A stretch of 64,000 nt of DNA. It comes from Capsulimonas corticalis (GTDB lineage: Bacteria; Armatimonadota; Armatimonadia; Armatimonadales; Capsulimonadaceae). The stretch is from contig NZ_AP025739.1 of assembly GCF_003574315.2 (NCBI RefSeq), positions 3,720,001 to 3,784,000 on the forward strand. Reading direction: 5' to 3'. The notes beneath the pieces are model-generated. The model did no database searches, was not told where the DNA came from, and saw nothing but the letters and a program-made list of their open reading frames with translations. The position numbers and the translations under genes were made by a program. Positions 1 to 7,537 of the stretch are shown here, one piece after another (within the stretch, counting starts at the first letter, position 1; each line of letters opens with the position of its first letter).

Positions 1-267
1 CGGGAAGCGGGACTGGACGGAAAAAAAGTTTTAGACGCCGTGAATCGCGGCGTGTATCAAGCGCAGGTGGACGCGGACTCGAAGTTTTGCGACGATCTTG
101 GCATTGAATCGACGCCCACGGTTGTCATTCGCGATAACAAGACGGGCGCGATCAATGTGGCGCCTGGACCGGCCGATATTCAGGCGCTATTCGCCAATTT
201 ACCCTGGAAGACGGCCCGCGCCGCGCTTGCCGTGAGCCGCCCGGGGGCGGCGTCGGCAAAGTCATGA
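1..267 (+). CDS. Thioredoxin-fold (DsbA-like) protein, C-terminal fragment
   Basis: This is the 3' end of a gene that begins before the window; frame 1 is open from the first base. The visible 88 residues contain a stretch ending GIESTPTVVI, which matches the cis-proline region of DsbA/thioredoxin-like proteins (family knowledge: the cis-Pro follows a Thr and packs against the CxxC site). The CxxC itself would lie upstream and cannot be seen. The stop codon overlaps an ATG of the next reading frame. Its role, thiol-disulfide oxidoreductase or related chaperone, is inferred from the fold only. Confidence 0.6.
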   Translation, partial: REAGLDGKKVLDAVNRGVYQAQVDADSKFCDDLGIESTPTVVIRDNKTGAINVAPGPADIQALFANLPWKTARAALAVSRPGAASAKS

Positions 268-290
268 CCATTCCCGAAAGGAACGCGCCT

Positions 291-1883
291 ATGTCGGCTG
301 TGGATACGGAATTGGAGACGCTGATCCGCGCTCGTTACCCGATCATCTATGTGGTGTCGTGGGAGGAAAAGCGCGTCGAGGACGCGCTGCGCGCGATCTG
401 TCAGTCCCGCAATAAGAAAATGCTTCAATGGACGGTGACGCAGGGGATCGTGCAGAACTCCTCGAACCGTGACGACGCCACGCGCGATCCGCTGGCCGCG
501 CTGGACCATGTCATGGAGTCGCGCGATCAGGCTGTTTATGTCTTCAAGGATCTGCACCCGTTTTTGAACGACACGGCGTTGGTGCGGCGTCTGCGCGATC
601 TGACCTATGCCCTCAAGACGTCGTACAAGACGATCGTGATGGTTTCTCCCGTGCTGCGCCTGCCGCCGGAGCTGGAAAAAGAGATCACCGTCGTCGATTA
701 CGCGCTGCCGACTCTCAAGGACCTGGACGAGCTTCTGGAAGGGATCATCCAGTCGGTCAAGTCGAACCCGCAGATCACCACGGAGATGGCGGAGGACGAG
801 CGCGAGCAAGTGCTTCAGGCGGCCCTGGGCCTGACAGGGAACGAGGCGGAGAATGTCTTCGCGAAGTCTCTGGTGGAGAAGCACAAGTTCGATGTCCATG
901 TGATCCTTTCCGAAAAGGAGCAGATCATCCGTAAGTCCGCCATTCTGGAGTACTATCCGGCGACGGACGCCTTCGCGGATGTCGGCGGCCTGGATCTGCT
1001 CAAGGATTGGATGGGCAAGCGAACCGTCGCGTTCAGTGAAAAGGCCCGCGATTTCGGTCTGCCCGCTCCCAAGGGCATTTTGATGCTGGGCGTGCAGGGC
1101 GGCGGAAAATCGCTCTCCGCCCGCGCGATCGCCTCCCTCTGGAATCTGCCGCTGCTGCGCCTGGATGTGGGCAAGATCTTCGGCGGCATCGTGGGGCAAA
1201 GCGAAGAGAATATCCGCAAGGCCATTCGTATCGCCGAAAGCACCGCGCCGAACGTCGTGTGGATCGATGAGATGGAAAAAGGCTTCTCCGGGACACAGTC
1301 CTCGGGCATCAGCGACGGCGGCACGACCGCCCGCGTCTTCAGCACCTTCCTGACCTGGCTCGCCGACAAGACCGCCCCGTGTTTCGTCGTCGCCACCGCC
1401 AACGATGTCTCGGCGCTGCCTCCCGAACTGCTGCGCAAGGGGCGATTCGATGAGATCTTCTTTATCGATCTTCCGGGCGAAAGCGAGCGCGTGGAGATCT
1501 TCGCGATCCACATCAAGAAGCGCAAGCGCGATCCGGCGAACTTCGATCTGAACCGTCTCGCCGAGGCGTCGCATGGCTACTCCGGCGCCGAGATCGAGCA
1601 ATCGGTCGTCGCGGCCCTCTTCGACGCCTTTGACCTGGGCCGGGATCTGACCACCGACGATATCCTCAAAGTCGTGCGCGAGTCGATCCCGCTGTCGCAG
1701 ACCATGAAGGAAAAGATCGACATCTTGCGCGAATGGTCGGAAAGCCGCGCGCGCCCCGCCTCGTCCGTCAATAACGCAAAGATCCTCCGGACCATGGAGA
1801 TCATGGACGACGACTCGTTCGAGTTCGGCGATATCCTGGTGGACAACAGCGATGGACCATTGGCTCACGACCTTTCTGAATAA
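291..1883 (+). CDS. Ycf46-like AAA+ ATPase
   Basis: A 530-residue AAA+ ATPase resembling the cyanobacterial/plastid Ycf46 family. The N-terminal about 230 residues form the family-specific domain. The AAA module has Walker A GVQGGGKS (about residue 266), Walker B VVWIDEMEK (about 322) and the sensor/arginine-finger stretch ATANDVSALPPELLRKGRF. An upstream in-frame ATG at 264 overlaps the previous stop, but the ATG at 291 is preceded by GAAAGGA at a good distance, so I chose it. In cyanobacteria Ycf46 is linked to photosynthesis regulation and CO2 uptake; in a heterotroph the substrate is unknown. The 3' end overlaps xerD by 32 bases, so the two are probably co-transcribed. Confidence 0.85.
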   Translation: MSAVDTELETLIRARYPIIYVVSWEEKRVEDALRAICQSRNKKMLQWTVTQGIVQNSSNRDDATRDPLAALDHVMESRDQAVYVFKDLHPFLNDTALVRRLRDLTYALKTSYKTIVMVSPVLRLPPELEKEITVVDYALPTLKDLDELLEGIIQSVKSNPQITTEMAEDEREQVLQAALGLTGNEAENVFAKSLVEKHKFDVHVILSEKEQIIRKSAILEYYPATDAFADVGGLDLLKDWMGKRTVAFSEKARDFGLPAPKGILMLGVQGGGKSLSARAIASLWNLPLLRLDVGKIFGGIVGQSEENIRKAIRIAESTAPNVVWIDEMEKGFSGTQSSGISDGGTTARVFSTFLTWLADKTAPCFVVATANDVSALPPELLRKGRFDEIFFIDLPGESERVEIFAIHIKKRKRDPANFDLNRLAEASHGYSGAEIEQSVVAALFDAFDLGRDLTTDDILKVVRESIPLSQTMKEKIDILREWSESRARPASSVNNAKILRTMEIMDDDSFEFGDILVDNSDGPLAHDLSE

Positions 1884-2745
1884 CCTGAACGGCGAGCGCG
1901 GCCTCTCTCCGCACACGCTGACCGCGTACGACAATGACCTGCGCCAGTTTATCGACTTCCTGGCCGCGCGTCGTATCGCCGATCCACGCCTTATCCAAAC
2001 CGAGGACGCCGCCGCCTTTATCGCGATCCATCGCAAAGGCGGCGTCGCCCCCGCCACCATTAAGCGCCGCCTCAGCGCGCTGCGCATGTTCGCCCAGTTC
2101 CTCGTGCGCGAAGAAGCCCGCGCCGACGATTTTACGCTCACCCTCGATCCCGGCAAATCCCGCTCCGCGCGTCTTCCCAAAACGCTCTCCGTGCGCGAAA
2201 TGGAGCGCCTGCTCGTCGCGCCCGAGGAAACAACGCCCGAAGGCCGGCGCGACGGCGCGATGCTGGAGCTGATGTACGGCAGCGGCCTGCGCGTCTCCGA
2301 ACTCGTCGCCCTCAAAACCGACGCGCTCGACCTGCGCGCCGAACTCGTCCGCCCCCTGGGCAAGGGCAACAAAGAGCGCCAAATCCCATTGACGCCCCAG
2401 GCGCGCCTCCGCATCGAATCCTATCTCAAAGACGCGCGTCCCAAACTGATGGGCTCGAAAGCGCCGTCGCCGTTTCTCTTCGTCACCGACCAGGGAACAT
2501 GCATGACGCGCGAACATTTCTACACGCGCATTCAAGAACACGGCCGCGCCGCCGGAATTTTGCAGCCGGTCACGCCCCACATGCTGCGCCACTCCTTCGC
2601 CACGCACCTCCTCGCCGGCGGCGCCGATGTCCGCGCCATTCAGGAGATGATGGGCCACGCGAGCGTCGAGACGACCCAGCGATATACGAAAGTCGATGTC
2701 GCGCGCTTGAGGCAAGTGTACGACAAGGCGCACCCGCGGGCGTAG
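1852..2745 (+). CDS. xerD: Site-specific tyrosine recombinase XerC/XerD
   Basis: A 297-residue tyrosine recombinase of the length typical for XerC/XerD. The N-terminal SAM-like core-binding domain (residues 1-90) is followed by the catalytic domain. That domain carries the Arg in SGLRVSELVAL, the Lys in GKGNKERQIPL, the HxxR in HMLRHSFATHLL, the second His in GHASVETTQ and the nucleophile Tyr in RYTKV. It should act at dif to resolve chromosome dimers with a partner recombinase and FtsK. XerC and XerD cannot be told apart with certainty here; the N-terminus resembles XerD. The start overlaps the AAA gene by 32 bases, so translation is probably coupled. Confidence 0.85.
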   Translation: MDHWLTTFLNNLNGERGLSPHTLTAYDNDLRQFIDFLAARRIADPRLIQTEDAAAFIAIHRKGGVAPATIKRRLSALRMFAQFLVREEARADDFTLTLDPGKSRSARLPKTLSVREMERLLVAPEETTPEGRRDGAMLELMYGSGLRVSELVALKTDALDLRAELVRPLGKGNKERQIPLTPQARLRIESYLKDARPKLMGSKAPSPFLFVTDQGTCMTREHFYTRIQEHGRAAGILQPVTPHMLRHSFATHLLAGGADVRAIQEMMGHASVETTQRYTKVDVARLRQVYDKAHPRA

Positions 2746-2753
2746 GAGAGGAC

Positions 2754-2890
2754 GGCCCTCACCCGGCCCTCCGGGCCACCCTCTCCCAATTCTAGGAGAG
2801 GGTTAAGAGTTGGATCAAAGATCCAAAAAACTCAAAAACTCTGACTCCCCTTCTCCCAAAATTGGGAGAAGGGGCTGGGGGATGAGGGCC
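2754..2890. repeat. Intergenic palindromic repeat family A, copy 1
   Basis: About 137 bases between xerD and deoB. The ends read GGCCCTCACCC... and ...GGTGAGGGCC-like, each end carries a CTCTCCCA/TGGGAGAG hairpin, and the centre has the palindrome TTGGATCAAAGATCCAA. Six copies occur in this window. CCTCACCC starts 11 bases after the xerD stop. Confidence 0.9.
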
Positions 2891-2915
2891 TTCCGCCTCT
2901 TGTCGAAAACACGAA

Positions 2916-2933
2916 TGCGTTGGGGGAATAGGG
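2916..2933. repeat. Fragment of intergenic repeat family B
   Basis: The 16 bases GTTGGGGGAATAGGG plus a neighbour match one terminus of the longer inverted element at 33431-33532. It lies between repeat copy A1 and the ribosome binding site of deoB and looks like a solo end. Confidence 0.55.
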
Positions 2934-2963
2934 TCTAACGCTTTTCCAAGGAGACAGGAATTC

Positions 2964-4133
2964 ATGAACCGAGTCATCCTCATCGTCCTCGACGGCTGCG
3001 GAGTCGGCGCGATGCCGGACGCCGCGCGGTATGGGGCGGACGATCCCCAGAGCGCCACGCTGCCCCATGTCGCCGAAGCCATGGGCAAGCTCACGTTGCC
3101 GACGCTGGAGGCGCTGGGCCTGGGCAATATCGCGACGATTGCGGGCGTTGCTCCTCTGGAAACGGCGCGCGGCGCGTGGGGGAAGGCGGCTGTTCTGTCG
3201 AAGGGCAAGGACAGCGTGACGGGCCATTGGGAGATGATGGGCGTGGTGACCAAGACGCCCGCGCCCACCTATCCTCTGGGCTTTCCTCCCGATGTCATCG
3301 CGGCGTTTGAGGCGGCGATCGGACGGCGTACGATAGGCAATGTCGCCGCGTCCGGCACGGAAATCTTGACGCGTTTGGGCGCGGAGCATGTTCGCACGGG
3401 ATATCCGATCGTCTACACCTCTGCCGACAGCGTCTTTCAGATCGCTGCGCATGAAGAAGTGATTCCGATCGACGCGCTTTACGAGATGTGCCTGACCGCG
3501 CGGCGAATGCTGACCGGTCCGCACGGCGTCCAGCGCGTCATCGCCCGGCCGTTTGTCGGCGACGCGCAGCGCGGCTGGACGCGCACCGAGCGCCGCCGGG
3601 ATTACCCGCTCGCCCCGCCGGATCATAATCTATTGCGCGCTCTGCAAACGCAAGGCGTCGCGGCGCACGCCATTGGCGTCGTCGCTGACTTATTTCCCGC
3701 CAGCCTCTTCGCCCGCCGTGAGCGAACCCAATCCAATCCCGCCCACCTGAAGGCGATCCTGCGCGCCATCCAAGAGGGCGAGGAGCCGTTCGTCTTCGCC
3801 AACTGTGAAGACTTCGACATGCTCTACGGCCATCGGAACGACCCCGCTGGCTTCGCCCGCGCCCTCGCCGAGTTCGACGCCGCCCTCATCGGAATATGGA
3901 GCGCGCTCAAACCCGGCGACTTATGCCTCCTGACCGCCGATCACGGCAACGACCCGACCACGCCCTCCACGGACCACTCGCGCGAGTATGTTCCGCTATT
4001 GATCTTCGGAGCGAATGTGAGAGGAGGAATGGACCTGGGGACGCGCGCGACGCTGGGCGATGTGGCGCACACGGTGGCGGAGTGGCTGGGGGTGACGTGG
4101 GATGGGGTGGGGAGTGGGGCTTTTGCTCTGTAG
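2964..4133 (+). CDS. deoB: Phosphopentomutase
   Basis: A 389-residue DeoB that interconverts (deoxy)ribose 1-phosphate and 5-phosphate in nucleoside salvage. It is an alkaline-phosphatase superfamily metalloenzyme. The first metal motif is VLDGCGVGAMPDA near the N-terminus. The phosphorylated Thr lies in SVTGHWEMMG (about residue 91), followed by FDMLYGHRNDP and the C-terminal metal ligands LTADHGNDPTT and STDHSREYVP. The length is normal. AAGGAG at about 2948 supports the ATG start. No other deo genes are adjacent; the gene stands between two family A repeats. Confidence 0.95.
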   Translation: MNRVILIVLDGCGVGAMPDAARYGADDPQSATLPHVAEAMGKLTLPTLEALGLGNIATIAGVAPLETARGAWGKAAVLSKGKDSVTGHWEMMGVVTKTPAPTYPLGFPPDVIAAFEAAIGRRTIGNVAASGTEILTRLGAEHVRTGYPIVYTSADSVFQIAAHEEVIPIDALYEMCLTARRMLTGPHGVQRVIARPFVGDAQRGWTRTERRRDYPLAPPDHNLLRALQTQGVAAHAIGVVADLFPASLFARRERTQSNPAHLKAILRAIQEGEEPFVFANCEDFDMLYGHRNDPAGFARALAEFDAALIGIWSALKPGDLCLLTADHGNDPTTPSTDHSREYVPLLIFGANVRGGMDLGTRATLGDVAHTVAEWLGVTWDGVGSGAFAL

Positions 4134-4150
4134 CTTGTGAGAGGGGGAGA

Positions 4151-4292
4151 GGCCCTCACCCCCCGGCCCCCTCTCCCAAAATTGGGAGAGGGGGAGGCTG
4201 AGGAATTCTTTATTTGGATCTTTGATCCAAATCTTACTCCTAACCCTCTCCTAGAATTGGGAGAGGGTGGCCCGGAGGGCCGGGTGAGGGCC
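4151..4292. repeat. Intergenic palindromic repeat family A, copy 2 (inverted)
   Basis: Same element as at 2754 but in opposite orientation, ending ...CCGGAGGGCCGGGTGAGGG. It fills the gap between the convergent stops of deoB and the DUF1501 gene. Its CCTCACCC end is 11 bases from the DUF1501 stop. The central palindrome TTGGATCTTTGATCCAA is intact. Confidence 0.9.
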
Positions 4293-4300
4293 TCTTCCGC

Positions 4301-5560
4301 CTACACAAACGCCAGATGCGGGAACGCGCCCGACAGCACTGCGCTGGATTTGCATCCCAGCCAGTTGTCCAGAAGCGTGGCGTAGACGCTGCGGAAGTCG
4401 GTGTGGAAGCGGACATCGCCGTCGTCGAGGTCGCCCAGGTTCGGCGCTTCGCCGTAGAGGCCGCCTTTGACGCCCGCGCCGGCGAGGAACATGACGCTGC
4501 CGGCGCCGTGGTCCGTGCCGGCGGAGCCGTTTTCCTTGGCGCGGCGGCCGAATTCGGAGAAGGTCATCACGATCACGTCGTTCGCGCGGCCTTGCAGGGC
4601 GAGGTCGTCGAAGAAGGCGCTCAAACCGTCGGCGAGCTGGCCGAGAAGCTGGCCGTGCTGGTAGGGCTGATTGGCGTGCGTATCGAAGCCGCCGATGCTG
4701 TGATAGTAAACGCGTGTGCCCAGCCCGCCCGAGATCAGTTTGGCGATCGTTTGCAGGCCCTCGGCGAAGCCGTTGTAGCGTGGGTACTTGGCGGCGTCGC
4801 CGGCTTTCGTATCGTAGTGATCGAGCGCCTGCTGCAATTGGAGGGAGCTGGAGTACGCTTCGCTGCCGACATTGCGGATGAACTCGGCGTTGCCGCCCGC
4901 GACCGTACCTTCGGCGTAGAGCGCCTTGAGCGCGGAAAGCTGGGCGTCGCGGTCGCCGGCGTCCACGCGGAAACCGTAATCGCGGCCATTGCCGACCGCC
5001 GAGACCGGCGCGTGCTCGGAGAACAGCGTCAGCGGCAGGGAAGAACCGAGGGTGACGCCGGACAGCGGGTTAGACTTCAAGTGGCCGTCGTCGTCAAAGT
5101 AGCGCGCGAGCCAGCCGACGCGGTCTTTGATGTCGAGATCGGGATTGCCAAGCTGCCAGATGTCCATGGACTGGAAGTGGCTGCGGTTGGGATTGGGGTA
5201 GCCGACGCTGTTGACGACCGCCAGATGTCCCTTCTCATAGAGATTTCCGAACGCTTTGAGGCGCGGGTGCAGCCCCAGGTTGCCGTCGATCTTCACCACA
5301 TCGCTTGCCTTGATCCCAATATTCGGACGCAGCTTCGCATAGTTCGGATCGGTGTAGGGGATGACGGTGTTCAGCCCGTCGTTGCCGCCGGACATCTCGA
5401 TCACCACCAGGATCTTGCCGGCCGGGATCGCGGGAACGCCCGGGATCGCCGCGCCCATGGGGTCGGCGGCGGCCGCCTGCATCAAAAAATGCGGCATCGC
5501 GAGACCCAGCGATACAAAGGCCAGGCCGTTATGGATAAATTCGCGTCGCGTCGTCGCCAT
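4301..5560 (-). CDS. DUF1501 family exported protein
   Basis: A 419-residue DUF1501 protein, a sulfatase/alkaline-phosphatase-like exported family of unknown substrate. The N-terminus TTRREFIHNGLAFVSLGL is a Tat-type signal followed by a hydrophobic stretch. The family signature SGGNDGLNTVIPY appears at about residue 58, with later SIGGFDTHANQ and TFSEFGRRAKENGSAGTDHG stretches typical of the fold. It sits directly downstream of a DUF1800 gene on the same strand, and this pair is common in Planctomycetes, Armatimonadota and Proteobacteria. The two products probably work together outside the cytoplasm; their reaction is not known. Confidence 0.9.
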   Translation of the reverse strand: MATTRREFIHNGLAFVSLGLAMPHFLMQAAAADPMGAAIPGVPAIPAGKILVVIEMSGGNDGLNTVIPYTDPNYAKLRPNIGIKASDVVKIDGNLGLHPRLKAFGNLYEKGHLAVVNSVGYPNPNRSHFQSMDIWQLGNPDLDIKDRVGWLARYFDDDGHLKSNPLSGVTLGSSLPLTLFSEHAPVSAVGNGRDYGFRVDAGDRDAQLSALKALYAEGTVAGGNAEFIRNVGSEAYSSSLQLQQALDHYDTKAGDAAKYPRYNGFAEGLQTIAKLISGGLGTRVYYHSIGGFDTHANQPYQHGQLLGQLADGLSAFFDDLALQGRANDVIVMTFSEFGRRAKENGSAGTDHGAGSVMFLAGAGVKGGLYGEAPNLGDLDDGDVRFHTDFRSVYATLLDNWLGCKSSAVLSGAFPHLAFV

Positions 5561-5588
5561 CGTGCTGTTCTCCTGCGGTTGCTGTGGA

Positions 5589-5731
5589 GGCCCTCACCCC
5601 CCGGCCCCCTCTCCCAATTTTGGGAGAGGGGGAGTCAGAGTTTAAGTCTTAAGATCTTTTGGATCTTTGATCCAACTCTTAACCCTCTCCTAGAATTGGG
5701 AGAGGGTGGCCCGGAGGGCCGGGTGAGGGCC
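5589..5731. repeat. Intergenic palindromic repeat family A, copy 3 (inverted)
   Basis: Located between the DUF1800 stop and the DUF1501 start. The orientation again places the CCTCACCC end 11 bases after a stop codon (DUF1800, minus strand). If it forms hairpins in RNA it would lie inside the likely DUF1800-DUF1501 transcript. Confidence 0.9.
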
Positions 5732-5739
5732 GTTCTCTC

Positions 5740-7083
5740 CTACGCCAACTGATACTCCGGCGCGCTCAAAATCAGCCGCACCAGTCCCGATGATTTGTTC
5801 TCGAAGCGCGCCTCGCCGGGTTTCCAGCCGTTGGATGCGTAGGCGGTCAGGGCGGCGCGGGTTTGGACGGAGGGCTGGCGGCCGGGCATGAATGTTGTCC
5901 AAAGGGCGTTTACGGCGGCTTCGGGAGTGTTGACGGGCATGCCGGCGCGGGCGATGGCGCCGTGCAGCTTGTCCGAAAACTCGCCGCGATTGCCCATCTC
6001 GCGCACGACTTGATTGATGAAGTTCACGCGCTCCATCAGGGTCATGGTGTTCATCCAGGATTGACCCTCGGTCCAGCCCTTCACATTGGGCGGATTGAAG
6101 AGGTCTTGCCCCATTGAGCGCAGCGTGCCGGGCAGGTAGTTCAGGGCGCTCATGGGGACATCGAGCGTGCGGACGGTCGTCATCACCATCTCGACCGGGC
6201 TCTTGATCTTGGAGTACATCGCCGCCGGGGCGTAGAAGGCGCCGGATGTCAGCATCGCGCCGACCACGGCGCGCACATCGTAACCGGAGTTGAAGTAGAC
6301 GCGCTCGAACGGCGCAGTGTCCGCCGGAGTGGGCGTATCGCTGATGAAAAACTTAAAAAGTTTCGTGCAGAGAAAGTGGGCCGTGGAGGGATGGCGCGCG
6401 ACAATATCGATAATGTCGTCGCCGTTGAAGTTGCCTGTCTGGCCCAGGAATGTTTTCGGGCCATCGTCGTGCTGGCCGGCGTCGAAGGAGAATGTGGACG
6501 AGTCGCGGTCGAAGCGCCAGCCGGTGAAGGCGCGCGCGGCTTCCTTCACGTCCTGCTCCGTGTATCCGCCATGGACGCCCATCGTGAACAGCTCCAGCAG
6601 CTCGCGCCCGTAGTTCTCGTTCGGTCGGCCCTTGCGGTTATCGGCGCCGTCAAGCCAGACCAGCATCGCGGGGTCGCGCGAGACGGCCTTGAGCATTGTC
6701 CGGAAATTACCCAGGGCATTGGCCCGGAACGTCTCGTTCTGGCCCCACATCCAAGCGGGGTTATCGACTTTGTAATTCGCCGTCGCGAAGTGGTTGTGCC
6801 AGAAGAGCGTCATCTTCTCTTCCAGCGGCCGCTGCGTGTGCGCGATACGGTACAGCCACCACATCTTCACGCTGTCCATGTTGTGGAAATCGACGAAGTC
6901 GCCGTCGATATCCTTGAGCACGGAGCCAAGATGATCCGGAGCGCGCTCGGGATGCAGCAGCGCGTCCGTCGTCCCCGCGACGCCCAAACGCGCGTAGGCG
7001 TCCCATTCCTCCGGCCGCGCCCCAAAGCCCGCGCGCCGCAGCAAATGTCCCAGCTTGGCCGATTCGATCTGTGATAAGGCCAT
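5740..7083 (-). CDS. DUF1800 family protein
   Basis: A 447-residue DUF1800 protein. The N-terminus HLLRRAGFGARPEEW is the family hallmark, followed by MTLFWHNHFATANYKV, NYGRELLELFTMGVHGGYTEQDVKEAARAFTGW (split here only for description) and PPNVKGWTEGQSWMNT. A TTG nine bases upstream is possible, but GGAGGT lies correctly before the ATG at 7083, so I used that. There is no clear signal peptide. It is the upstream partner of the DUF1501 gene. The biochemical function of the family is not established. Confidence 0.9.
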   Translation of the reverse strand: MALSQIESAKLGHLLRRAGFGARPEEWDAYARLGVAGTTDALLHPERAPDHLGSVLKDIDGDFVDFHNMDSVKMWWLYRIAHTQRPLEEKMTLFWHNHFATANYKVDNPAWMWGQNETFRANALGNFRTMLKAVSRDPAMLVWLDGADNRKGRPNENYGRELLELFTMGVHGGYTEQDVKEAARAFTGWRFDRDSSTFSFDAGQHDDGPKTFLGQTGNFNGDDIIDIVARHPSTAHFLCTKLFKFFISDTPTPADTAPFERVYFNSGYDVRAVVGAMLTSGAFYAPAAMYSKIKSPVEMVMTTVRTLDVPMSALNYLPGTLRSMGQDLFNPPNVKGWTEGQSWMNTMTLMERVNFINQVVREMGNRGEFSDKLHGAIARAGMPVNTPEAAVNALWTTFMPGRQPSVQTRAALTAYASNGWKPGEARFENKSSGLVRLILSAPEYQLA

Positions 7084-7221
7084 GACCAGCAACCTCCGGT
7101 CTTAATTGACGTGTCTGTTCGGTAATATGTTCTACAGCGTCCGAAAACGCTTGATTGTTCCATTATAAGGCATAAGTCGCAAACAGGCAATAACTAATGA
7201 TTGCAGGCGTAAGCTCGCGAA

Positions 7222-7327
7222 GAAACGCGGATGTAAAATCCACGTCTGGGAAGCGAAACGCTAACTGTCCGTGCCGGACGGACAATTAGCCGAAGGCTTC
7301 CCAGGCGTGGATTTTACATTCGCGTTC
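7222..7327. repeat. Long imperfect hairpin (about 106 bases)
   Basis: Arms at 7222-7254 and 7296-7327 are near-perfect inverted copies centred on ATGTAAAATCCACG. An inner pair, CTAACTGTCCG and CGGACGGACAATTAG, extends the fold almost to the tip. No T-run follows, so it is not an ordinary terminator. It lies between the DUF1800 start and the promoter of the flavoprotein operon. Confidence 0.8.
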
Positions 7328-7380
7328 CTCTTGCCTTGTGAACTGCGCCTTGGACTGAACCTGCGCCCTGGGAGAGAGAC

Positions 7381-7410
7381 TTGACAATCGCGCTCCGTCA
7401 CGTCTATAAT
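7381..7410 (+). promoter_or_regulatory. Strong sigma-70 promoter of flavoprotein operon
   Basis: TTGACA at 7381-7386 and TATAAT at 7405-7410 with an 18-base spacer. Both boxes are consensus. Transcription should start near 7417, leaving a leader of about 120 bases before the ATG at 7538. Confidence 0.85.
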
Positions 7411-7504
7411 TTGTTAAATTCACTAGTAAGGCTAGTGATAAAATAGTGAAATGTGCAGCCGACTAGCAAACTGGAGGCCGCCGCGTATACGCGGCGGCTT
7501 TTTT
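7411..7504 (+). promoter_or_regulatory. Structured 5' leader with candidate pseudoknot and attenuator
   Basis: After the promoter, TTCACTA (7419-7425) can pair with TAGTGAA (7444-7450). GCTAGT (7431-7436), inside that loop, can pair with ACTAGC (7462-7467), giving an H-type pseudoknot. A competing hairpin CACTAG-TAAGG-CTAGTG is also possible. The leader ends in a full intrinsic terminator, all upstream of the flavoprotein start. This layout is that of a riboswitch or attenuator. It matches no class I can name. Confidence 0.6.
7477..7504 (+). terminator. Intrinsic terminator inside the 5' leader
   Basis: A perfect 22-base palindrome (GCCGCCGCGTA and its complement) followed by TTTTTT. It lies about 33 bases before the flavoprotein ATG, so it must be conditionally bypassed for the operon to be expressed. 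Confidence 0.85.
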
Positions 7505-7537
7505 GATTGTTATAAGAACTGAGAAAGGCGTGAGAAG

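Noticed and set aside
180-2414. 744-codon minus-strand open frame across the AAA and xerD genes
   Set aside because: It is antisense to two well-supported genes and has no recognisable motif; stop-poor reverse frames are common at this GC content.
7411-7476. SAM-II or SAM-V riboswitch
   Set aside because: The pseudoknot topology and a GTGATAAA stretch are reminiscent, but the first stem-loop spacing and the conserved bases do not fit.
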